Shown here: positions 13,301 through 25,300 of the stretch, in pieces
Numbering within the stretch: position 1 is the first letter of the stretch
Layout: each line of letters begins with the position of its first letter
From: Flabesymbios commensalis
Lineage: Eukaryota > Annelida > Polychaeta > Terebellida > Flabelligeridae
DNA: 64,000 nucleotides
Direction of reading: 5' to 3'
NCBI GenBank assembly: GCA_964017125.1
Contig: OZ024915.1
Location: forward strand, 22,040,437 to 22,104,436
Translations under genes and position numbers: made by a program
Notes under the pieces: generated by a model
Databases searched by the model: none
Told to the model about the DNA's origin: nothing
What the model saw: the letters and a program-made list of their open reading frames with translations, nothing else

Positions 13301-16300
13301 TTTATGGGATTTGCGAAAATTTAGCTCCCATCATATATCGGTGTTTGAAGATTGAAAGCATATTGCAATTTTAACAACTGATTACAGTTGGTGTTTGTAA
13401 AAACACAGTATGTCTACAGCAGTCGATATCAGTGTTCTAAGTCCCGGGTTGAGACTGAAGTGAGCTGATTATGTCATCTGCTTTATCTTTTACTATCACT
13501 ATTAATTAGTCTACATACAAGTTACAAGCTGGTTACAACATGCGTACTGTGATGCATGTATGCATAGTTTTTAGTTAGCATTCACAAACTCCCATCAAAC
13601 ACCGTAAATGCCAGTTTACAGTGTATTGTCGGAATTCCAGATTTTATCAACTGGGTTCATGATATGACCTAAAACTAAATCAGGATTTTGCCCCATGACC
13701 CACTGGCATCTCTGATAAAATGTCTGCTTGGCGTGCATGTATCATAGTTACACACACCATGACAATATTTAAAGCAGCCCCTTGGGATGACATCAATTTT
13801 GGTTTTACTTCCGCACTGAAGTAGTGTGTCCCACGGATCATGTTTTTATTTTTTTCAGAATTCTCATATTTTTACAAATATTTTTTATCAACATTTCTAT
13901 GAAACCAGAAGAAACCCAAACAAACTATTTGTCTACCTGAAGGACGATTGAATGTTTTCACAGCATTGGGCCACATGCTGATGGCATCGGCCCAGCGTTG
14001 GGTAGACAATCAGTGCTGCAGGTGTGTCTTCCCGTGTCCTGACTATGAGACACCAATTATCCCCCAATTAGCGGCAACTGCTCTGATCTTATTGTCTGAC
14101 ACGTGGGAATATGTGATGGAAAGTGCTTAACATTGCTGACTTGTTTTGTTTACATGGCAATATACGACCTGGAAATACAACTATTTCGCTCTTTTTCGGT
14201 GCTTTAAAATTGTTTTTTGACTTTTTCGTATTATTAGCTAAGATCAGTAGGCTATATAGCTTCATATAAATTAAATTTCCAAAATTGACAACATTGAAAA
14301 TGTCTCATCCCAAGGGGTCCCTTTAACACATGTATTCTTGAGTCCCTGCATGTATATGTTTTCTTTCTCAGAATTGTTACATATTAGTGTAAATGTTTAA
14401 CCCTTAGCACACTGATGTCGACTACAGTAAACACTGTGTGTTTTCATTAGCACCTATATGATAATTTGTTAAAAATAAAATATGCCTTCAATCTTGAAAC
14501 ACTAATATATGTTGGGACTTAAATTTCACAAATAACACAAATTTTCAGTCACTTTAAGTTGTGGATCGCGGCAGCGAGACACAACTTAAAGTGTCTGAAA
14601 ATTTAAATTGAATATCTCAGTGATCTAAGGGTTAAACTGTACCATCTCTCATAGCTACAGTTGTCATGAAGACAGAGATTTTCGGAAAATAGCTAGTTCT
14701 TCTGGTTCTTATTGTACAGTTTCATTTTTCAACAATGAATATCAGTTACATGTATAAGTGTTGAAGATTTAAACCACATTGAACTCGCCAATGATTAAAA
14801 GCCGGTATCATGTTATTCACAACTTTTAAATGGTGTCTGAGAAATGAGAACTAGTTGTTCCCGCTTTGTGTTTCAGGTGTCCATAAATGTTCAGTGCTAC
14901 AGATTATCTTTTAATGCCAAACAAGTATTGCCCCTAATTTTGAAACAAAATTGTGACAGTGTGCAGAAAAATAAATTGCATTGCAATTTGTTACTCATCA
15001 ATGTGAATTGTCAATTGAATTGTTCAACAATTTTGTTAATGTTTAAAAGAGATGTGTAGAAAGTGTGGTTAATTTTGATCAAAACATTACACACAACAGT
15101 GTTTCATCTAGGATTGAGAAGGGGCATGGCGCCACCTATCATTGGGGCACCTTAATAACCATACACGCCGGGCACTCGGTTGACTGGGGTGGGCATTTCC
15201 ATCACCCATCCTCCCCAATTAAGGGTACATGGACAAACAGAATCAGTTAAGCAAGTAAACATTGCCAGTTATTACCACTATGTACACAAGCTGTTGTCAA
15301 GTATTGCGTCATAGGTGTGAACGCGTGACATCAGTGACTGGGTGCTTTCCATTGTCACAATGGCCGGGATGGATTAACTATGACGAGAAAATAGTTCAAA
15401 GAGGCACATACTGCCTGAATATTAGAAGAGCAACATGGCGCACATAAACGGCAGCATGGCGCACATGAAGGGCAACATGGCGCTCATGAAGGGCAACATG
15501 GCGCTCACGAAGGGCAGCATGGCGCTCATAAAAGGCAACATGGTGCTGCGCCATGTCAGAAATGGCTAGATGAAACACTGCACAAACACTTATCTGCTTA
15601 TTAGGAATTAAGAACTTGATGTTATAAGATATTACTCATAGATCTAGAGAAAATGGATCGTCAACATCGCTCTAGGACGACTGAACTTGCGTCCACTCGC
15701 ACTCTTGAGAAGTGCTGGTTACTGACTTCCGGTATGAATCTCAGAGCTGTCATCAGATCATAACAAACCAACATTCTCCGTCGATTGATCGCATAAAAAC
15801 ATCGACAGCGCAGCTCAACAGGTACGTACAAAGAAATACTATATCGGCAAAGATTCACAGTTTTTTAATTTTGCAAAAATATACAAGTTCCAGTGAGTGA
15901 CTGCCGAGCGGCGAGTGGTCTGGACTCGGGCTGCCTGACTCAGTCATGTGTCAGTAGCAGTGTTCTGCCACGGTCTGCACTGGGCCAGCGTAATCACTGT
16001 CACTGAGTGATAGCGGATTAATTAAAATCAATAGTCTATACAAATTAAAGATATGTTAAAATCTGCGGCATTAATGAACAGTGTCGAGTGTCACAGGATT
16101 TAGCCGTGACATTCTCTCATTCTGAAACCTGTTTGAGGAATCAAGCCACTGTCTCAGTGCCAGAGTGTCAGTCACTGTAGCCTGTAGGCCCCCCTATACT
16201 GGGGCTATGGCAGGCTATGAACTCTTTAGCATTCATTCTAACCAGTGTCCAACGCCAAAGGTGCCTACTAAACTGGAGGTCCGGTGGAGTAGGCCTAGCC

Positions 16301-19300
16301 CTAGGAGTACTAGGAGGCTTGGATATGAGCGTCCAAAATGAAATTATTTAGGCATTCAGCTCTAACGTTAGATTCTAGCCTCCTAGGCCGTGGGTCTATA
16401 TGAGTGAGATAATTCTCATGAAATTTTGTAGAGGCCCACCATTCAATTAATAGGGTGGGCGGTGCTGCATTTTTTTTAATTGGACAAATTATTTATTTAC
16501 AGTGGCTAACCGTACGAGTATTTATGATTAACCTAAAATACGTAGGCTACTGTTAGTCACGTACGGATAAACACTCCCTTATTTATTTTACTTCCTATCG
16601 GCAGAACTTTATTTTTTGCACACTCTGCCTTAAATTGAGGAAAATATATATTTCACTTTATTGAATAAAAAATTCTGTCTACAAAGTTGGATCACAAACT
16701 AGGCCAGAGTATATATTTATCTAGAGGTTCGTGAGGCTTCACAAATGTAAGGTTCATTTAATGATGCTGAGCGAAGTCGAGCAAGGCTCAACGTTTTATA
16801 AGGGTCATTGAATATATATTTAGGCCTACAGTCAATTGTTTATTTGATGAAAATTTGGTCTGAAAATATTTATTTTGAAAATACATGTACTCCAGTCCCC
16901 CTTGGTGAGGTTGGTTGCACCCTAATCATTATAATATAGTTCTAGCCTATAATCATGATAATGTAGTTCAAGATCATTAATAATATATTTCTAGCCTAGG
17001 CCTATTTTCTAGTCATTTGGTATCAATCCTAAAATAAAAGAATATACATTTCTACTTTTATTAAAAACTACTTTGAATTGGTACTCAGGCAGTAAACCTC
17101 TTTGTGTTGTATTAGGCTGGAAGGAGAAGAAGGCTGGCAGACTTTAAATCTCCCACGATACAATAAATCAATGCTGGTTTAAGTTAGGCCAGTGTTTTAG
17201 ACGTTGAACCATTTTGGCATTTTAATAAAAATTAGCAAATGTTTGGGTGTAAACATGGTAAATCTTTTCAACAGAATTTAAAGATATAAATAATGGTGCC
17301 AGGCTCACCTTACAGAAACAACAGGGGTGCTGTGTGTTTCGAAAGCTTTTTAGACTGCTAGCTGTACTCCTTACTCTTTGATCCACCCTGGATATAGTAC
17401 TAGAGCCTTTTTAATATTGCACATGTCAACTACCATATTTATGATAATAAATGCCCATATTCAAATAAACGCCCACTTCCCTGATTTGAAAATATAATCC
17501 ACAATCATGGTAGGCCTACACTATATACCAGGGTACACATAAAACACTAAATCAATATTCTAATAAGCTCGCACTCCCCCTATGTCTTTTTTATTAAATT
17601 TACCTTTTTACTGTCTTTCTTAGCTCTGTATATTGGCCTACTACCGGTAGATAATAGATGAAAAATATAATTGTTTGCCATGCACTGTCAGATAAAACAA
17701 ATATCTAGGCTATCACTCGAAAAAAAATGTGTCTTTTAATATTCATTATTTGTTTGATCAAATATACCTGGTCTCCCCTAAATGTCAAATATCAGTCTCC
17801 CTAGGCTACTTACAGTTTATCAAATAGTCTAGAAGTTGTTTTGGACTAAGATATTAAATTTATGAAATTTAAACATGTTGTATGCTAACATGGTTAAATT
17901 CTCTTCCCCAAAATTCCCATGTCTGTTTTGGAGTATGTTGTGTGGAATCAGATGGTTATGTAAGCCTTTAATTGAAAAAAAAATGCAAATACCAAATTAT
18001 GTTTTTTTTTTGTATTTTGCAGGAGTTATCTCATCACATTTGGCTCTAAGTTTGACTGGTTATCTTCTACTCCACTGTGCTGCTGATATAAAGCTGCTCT
18101 CTGTACTCTTCAAATACAGGCATTGTTGTGTGTCAGAAACATGTTGGAGACTACAACACAACTAGAAACACCTGGTGTGATTCTTCTCAGTTTCTTATAT
18201 GCAGACTCAGTGACTGATCAGTGAACATTTAGGAATATATTTTTTACTGTTATTGGTTATAGACTCACTGCAATACCATAATCTAACATTGTTAGTTATA
18301 GGAGATTCAAAGCCAACTGTTTCACTAAATCTCAGAATATATGTAGGCTATGTGATTTTAACCCTATCAGGATACTTCATCATATATCTTAAAGACAATT
18401 AATGTAATGAAACATGGTAAGGTCTATAAATTATATTATGGATTGTTGGGCTTTATTTGAGATACAAAATCTTCAAATTTTTATTCACCTGGAGTTAGGA
18501 ATTGCAATTTAGCATTCCCCATCTAAGGTGAATGAAAATAAAATAAGGCTAGATGAGTGATGTTGAGAAGTTTAAGAATCTGAGAATTTGATGACTATGT
18601 TCAGTTTTAAAAATATTATATATGTATTTAACCCTTGTACTACTAAAGTTTTTGTGAGTATTTTTCATTCATTTAAAGCTGAAAGTGCTAAAGCAGTTTC
18701 CAGCTTCAAATGAATAAAAAATAATATTTAAATTTTTTATAAAAAATGGATCTCTCCCAAATTGAATTATTTTATCAACTGCAAATCTACCACAAAATAT
18801 GTTACGAATTTTAGTGGTATTTTATTAAATCTGAAATTTGCTCAGCAGCACAAGGTTTAAAATAAAAAAATGGCCTAATGTCAGCAATGACTGACAATTA
18901 TGTCAATAAAATATTATATTTGTGAATGTGGCTGTAATAATGGTACTAGTCAGTGCATGGTATAGTCTAGAATATATGTAGGCTATGTGATTTTAACCCT
19001 ATCAGGATACTTCATCATATATCTTAAAGACAATTAATGTAATGAAACATGGTAAGGTCTATAAATTATATTATGGATTGTTGGGCTTTATTTGAGATAC
19101 AAAATCTTCAAATTTTTATTCACCTGGAGTTAGGAATTGCAATTTAGCATTCCCCATCTAAGGTGAATGAAAATAAAATAAGGCTAGATGAGTGATGTTG
19201 AGAAGTTTAAGAATCTGAGAATTTGATGACTATGTTCAGTTTTAAAAATATTATATATGTATTTAACCCTTGTACTACTAAAGTTTTTGTGAGTATTTTT

Positions 19301-22300
19301 CATTCATTTAAAGCTGAAAGTGCTAAAGCAATTTCCAGCTACAAGTGAATAAAAAATAATATTATTTATAAAAAAATTGACCTCACCCAAATTGCATTAT
19401 TTGATCAACTGTACATCTACCACAAGATATGCTACAAATTTTAGTGGTATTTTATTAAGTCTGAAATTCGCTTAGCACAAGGTTTCAAATAAAAAATGGA
19501 CCTAATGTCAGAAATGACTGACAATTATGGCAATAAAATATTATATGTGTCAATGTGGCTGTAATAATGGTAATAGTCAGTGCATACCCATATATAATAT
19601 AATGATCTGATAATGTACATCTATGCAGTAGTTTTGTCAGGAAGAGGGAGGGTTTTCAACCGGAAATATAACAGGGAAAAGTAAAAACAAGGAATTTCTG
19701 GTTATGGAATATGCTATGGTATTGTAATCTTGATTTTTTTTCAAATATAATAATTAAATATTGTGCTATATATAGTTGAATAGTTGTGTTTAGCCTTTTA
19801 TTTAATATATAGTTTAATGGTCGTGTAATAGCCTTTTATTCAACATGTTCAACCTTGAATCAATAAAATTTAAAGTAGAAATAACTATGTTGATTCAAAT
19901 TGTACAAAATTAGGTAATTTTTACTCACTTTAAGTTCTGTGTTGTGGTAGCAAATTCATACAACATCAAATAGGTTAAAATTTAGCGCTTCTCATGTTCA
20001 AGGGTTAACTATTTTAAAAATTAGCAACCCAGTGCTATGCAGTGACCAGATTTAATTTTAAAGAAATGCTAATATGCTGATATTTTTCAGGTTTTTCATA
20101 TTATTTTTTAAAGAATGTGTTTAATTTTGTTGTTGAACATGTTTAATGTATCTTTCTGATAGTTATCATTAAAACATAAAGAATTTACTCTGTATTTTTG
20201 ATTGATTGCTGTTGGTCTTTACGATTTTTAATTCATTTTCAGAGAATGTGTTCGTATTAACACAAAAATTAAATTACAATTATTTTAAGTTGTTTTCAAT
20301 TTGGCGGAGATCCAATATCAAGGTTTTATCATCTCTATATCTCTGGGTTTTATATTGTTTTTCAAGTTTTTGATTGGCAAATACAGTAGGCTATTAGCAT
20401 GATTAGCAACAATATCATTTTAATTTTAAAATATGTATCGGTATTGTACAAAAGTTATTATTTTATAAAATATCACTTTATGCTTAAAATGCGTAGTTCA
20501 GATTAACAGCTGCTTGTGTCGGGGGTGGGGGGGGGGGGGGGGGGGGTCTGGAAATGCCCAAAAACTAAAGTAGCTAAATCATAGCCTAGGTTTAGACCTA
20601 TAGACTATAGTCTATATTGAGCCATCTATCAGATTATATAGGGCCTAGGCCTAGACCTCTGTTTAGACTAAACATGATTAACCCTTCTGCTGCCGGAACC
20701 ATATATATACGGTTTCAAGTAAGTTTCTGAACAAATAAAATGACACTGAAATCCACAAAATTTTTTGATAGATACTCAAGTTTATAATTAAATAATTCAA
20801 TTTTGCAGATGGCTATTTTTCATAAATGGACATCTTTTTCGCCATTTGAAGCTGGAATTTGCGTTAGCAATTCCAGCTTCAAATGAATGAAAAATGGAAA
20901 TAAACAATTCAGCAGCCTAAAAAGGTCTACAGTCTGTTTCACCAGATCTTGGGAGTAGCTTTTTTCAATTTGCTCGGTCGCTGTATGAAATTTTTTACCA
21001 AAATTTATCTCAGTTAATTTTTTCATCTTCCCCTAACATCGCTGAAAATTTGGTGGAATTTTGTTGTATTTTAAAACTTAGACTATTTGGCATGAAATAG
21101 AATTCTTGTTTCACGGTAAGGGGGCCACCATTCAATCTCCAAGGAGGGGGGGGCTGGAGTTTTTTTTTAAATAAATAATTTGGGGCGAACTCTGCGTGAA
21201 ATAAATAATTCACTTCAAGAAATTTTCTATATAAACATGTAATAAATTTGAAATTTTCAGCGCGCTGCCACGCCAGGTTGAAATAAAGAATTTGTCAGCG
21301 ACAAAAACTCTAGCTCCCCCCCTGGATATTAAATGATGCCCCCCTAATGGCTTTAAAAAATTATTACATGCTAAATGGTCTAACTTCGATGATACACAAA
21401 AAAATCCACCAAATTTTCTGTGATGTTGGGGGAAGATGAAAAAATCAGTGAAAAATTTTGGTAAAAAATTTTAACCAGCGATCAAACAAATTAGAAAAAG
21501 GCTACTCCCAGGATCTGGTGGAACAGACTGTATACAGGGGCTGCTGAATCTGTGTAGTGCTGAGAGGTGGGGTAGACTTGGGCTTAGGCCTTCCTTAGCC
21601 CCAGCAGTGGCTGACACTGAGTGACAGTGTTTGCGATGGCGCACAGGGTCTCGCGTTGATCTAGGGGTGAAATCTTAGCTAGGGCCTAGGCCTGGGTGGA
21701 CTTACCCCTATTGTCATGATAATATAGTAACGCCACTCGTTAGTCACTGCTACCATGGCTACTGGCCCAGACGGAACCGGTTCATTGACTGACGGTGTCA
21801 CTGCCTGGTGAGACTGCAGTCTGAGAGTGAGACTGAGCGTTCACGGCTCGGCTTCTCCATCAAATTAAATTGTAAATCTTTATTGTCAACGTGTTGATTG
21901 TATATATTTAGCATGTGTATTTTAAACTATAATTAGATATGTAATTATTTTTCACGATTATTTAAATATAACGCCACATTATTGAAAATATAGCTCGAGG
22001 TACTTGCAAATCGAGCCGATCACAAGCATAAGCAGATGACAGAACCGGGAGACCGGAAGTGAACAACCAGCAAACTTTGTGAGAGACCAGTGGACGGAAC
22101 ATCGAATACGGAATAATGAAGAACGCACCAAGAAGTTGACGATCCATTTTCTCTAGATCTATGATATTACTGTTATGAAATGTCTCCTAGGCTCCTCTGC
22201 AGTGGTTATTGATCTAATTTGAATACGGTACACAGATATTTTAGAGTAAACAGATTTTGTTACATTTTTAATCGAGTAATTAAGTAAATACACTGCCCTT

Positions 22301-25300
22301 CTCAGTAGCACTGTGTTTCATGTTTTTATGGTTTTAGTGAAAGAATTTTTCTCATGTTATCCGTCCTTGTGCTCAAGGTTTGTTATTAGATAGCAATAGA
22401 CTGTTGAGCATCAAAAGATCAAACTTGTAGTTGTACCGGAAAAGTAGGCCGAGACATTGAATTATATGCAGAAAATGCCTTTGCTGCTTAGAATCTCCCT
22501 CACAACCCACCGAAAATTAGCTGTTTGGCTGAAACTAGATGGCGCACCATGGTTAGCCAGTACATGTGCATTTTATTAATATACCTTTTGTGGTGACATG
22601 GCTTATCAGTTCCATGTATGTTTCAATGTATTATTATTATGTAAAATTGGAATCTATTTTTTTAAATGCACACTTGCAATTTATATTAAGGATTTCGCTG
22701 ACAGCTTTTTCCAGGGAGATGTGACTGACATTTTTTTGTTGACTTTACGCACAAGCTCTATGTTTCATCTTTTTATGGAATTCAGGAATCAGGAATATCA
22801 TTTTCACCTGGTGATTTTTTATTTATTAATGATTTTCTTCAGTCCTTGCTTTGGTTTTTGTGATAATTAGGTTTTTCATCACAAAAACTGGGAATGAGTT
22901 CATCTCCTCAGATTGTAATTTTTTTGTTGGCTTCTACGAATTGAATTATTCTATTTTGCGTTACAGAGGTCTCTTTGTGCGGGACAACTTTGGAGGTCGA
23001 GGTTGTGATCGCAATCCAACTAATGTTTCGACCAGTCACTCTAGGTACTTATTTATTATCTTATGTCAGTGTACCATTCCCTTTTATCTTCTTTATTTTT
23101 AAGAGGTTTGATATGGAGAAGGATGTAGAACAAAGTGTGAAGATGTTTCTAATTTATTCCCGCTATCCCACTAAACCTTTTAAATTCCCTCTGTAAAAAT
23201 ACTTCTCTAAATACCTATTATTTATAATTGTCTTCCATTTTTAATCTCACTCGATTAGACAATATGGAAGATTTTTCAAGTTATATATTGAGTTCCCATG
23301 GGGAATTTGTTTTTTTTAATTTAAAAAACTTTCTAAATTGTGGATCATAGCAATCTATACATGGTATATGCACCTTATCTTCAAATAATGAGCAAAATTG
23401 TACATCTAGGCATTATACACACTATTTGGGTATTTAAAATCTGTGTGCTATGTATGTCAATGGTTAAATAATTTGCATGCTTTAAAAGTAAAACTGGTTA
23501 AAAATATGCCTGTGAGACAAATACAGAAAAACTTGTAAATATTGTACATATAATGCCTTCTATATAAATAAGTACACCAGAGTTTTTATATGTTTAAGAC
23601 TTGATAATTACTTTCTGGCATGTTTGATCTCAATAAGAACTGGTGGTAATTGAAAAAAAATCATGATATATGCAATCTGAAACAATGAAAATAGTACATG
23701 TATAGAATTAAGTACATTTTTGTTTTAATTTCCCCTGCTTTTTCACTGATCCAATGTACAAACCATTCTGACTTATGTAGAGCATGTGTTCATTACTCAA
23801 GTCAAGATGTTTTATTTTTCTCCCTCATCAATCCAAGATTTGGACAATTGCTTCATCCACTACATCCTATATTTATGAAAATATGTATAGATCTGCATAA
23901 TATATATATTTGTTATACATTCTCTGTATTTTATGCCCTCTTGACGTGTTTTGAAATGCATGATAAAGATTTAGGTGTTGGGATAAAACTCTGATATCGA
24001 TGGTCTAAAACAATAGTGGGTCAAGTCGACCTGACAGCGAAATTGTGTTTATCTTTTTGCTTAGAACTATAGTCTGCTAAATCCACTTATCAGTATGTAG
24101 ACATGGTCTTATACTGATGAAAAACACAGCGATTGAAATTTGACAGTAGATCAAGTGAAGTTATCACAGTATTTTTTTACTTTCCGAAACGATTTACAGT
24201 GGCAAAATTGGGATCAACAAGACTCCAAGTTGACTTAGCTCATTGTTGGTCCAGGAACACAGAATATGGAGAGATTGTTCCTAGATCAACAATAAACTAA
24301 GTCCAGGCATTTTCCCTGTGTTGTCTCTACAAGTCTCAGAATAAGAATGCGCTAAGTGCACTTAGCCCGTTTTTTGTCCCAGAAACAGAGCCCATTTAAG
24401 CATATAGCACCAGAATAACAATGTGTCAAGTAGAGTTGGTCCTGTGTTGGGCAAATATTATGCTGATATGTGCTCCTTTTCACGAGAATAACAATGTGCT
24501 AAGTTGACTTGTTCTGTTGTTTCAATAAATTTAAACTTTATACATATTATAGAGGACTTAGCTGGTTATTATTCTAAAGGCCAAAAATGTCACTTAGCAC
24601 ACTATTGTTTTAACCAATCGATATATGTCATTCTAATAATCTGTAATTGAATGTGATAATATGTTATAGGAGTGGTGTCTCGTCATAACACAACTTGTGT
24701 TCACAATAATTAGATTAACCCGTTCAGACATGATAGATTATGCTACTTGAAAAATACACGTACAAAAATGTTGTCTCAATTTTTAAATAAAATATAATTA
24801 AATAGAAAAAAAAGCTCAATTAGTTCTTAGATTGAACAATTTCCCTGTCACGTTAGGCTTAATTTTCTAATGTTTACACTGTTCATCATAGCAGAATGTA
24901 TTTGTAAACAACTATAACATGCAATTCACTTTGACAGGTAGATAATGTAAATATATTCACCACTTATATAATATTATTATGAAATAATGGTAATATCTCA
25001 TTTATATAGATTAAAGAAGTAGTCAGAATACTCTTTATAATGACATGACATATTTTTATACCAGCATCATTCATAACACAATAATATACGTTATGTAATA
25101 GGTAATAATTAAAACCTATGGATCAGGCCGGGGGAAACACACCATTTCTTAATATATATCTTTGGTGGAGTAATTTGTGATATGCATTGAAGTGAGAACA
25201 TATTACATAAAGTGTTTCACATGCCATTGGTTGGCAAGTTATGTATGATTATAAGATGTGGCCAAGCTTCTGGGAGTGAAATAAGTTACATAATTGTTTA

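Larger units (their letters stand above)
15637..22163. mobile_element. Possible 6.5-kb element or pair of inverted repeats
   Basis: CATAGATCTAGAG followed by AAAATGGATCGTCAAC at 15637 recurs in inverse orientation ending at 22163. Weaker inverse similarity continues for about 150 bases inwards (GGTT...ACTTCCGGT...CTGTCATC). Both arms lead into GC-rich stretches with GCCGAGC. No coding frame of a known transposon lies between. Two unrelated insertions of one repeat family in opposite orientation would look the same. Confidence 0.35.

Noticed and set aside
15396-15578. Small heptad-repeat protein (ERHVALH)
   Set aside because: The frame comes from the 21-bp array inside a MITE and is not kept in copy 1.
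17875-18165. 96-codon ORF with hydrophobic segments
   Set aside because: Lies in TMCC intron 3, lacks similarity to any family that I know and its 3' end adjoins unremarkable repeat DNA.
15637-22163. Polinton/Maverick with long terminal inverted repeats
   Set aside because: No polymerase, integrase or capsid sequence is seen between the ends and the size is far too small.
22598-23196. Overlapping hydrophobic ORFs of 70-90 codons
   Set aside because: T-rich codon use, overlapping frames and no known family; typical chance frames in AT-rich intron.
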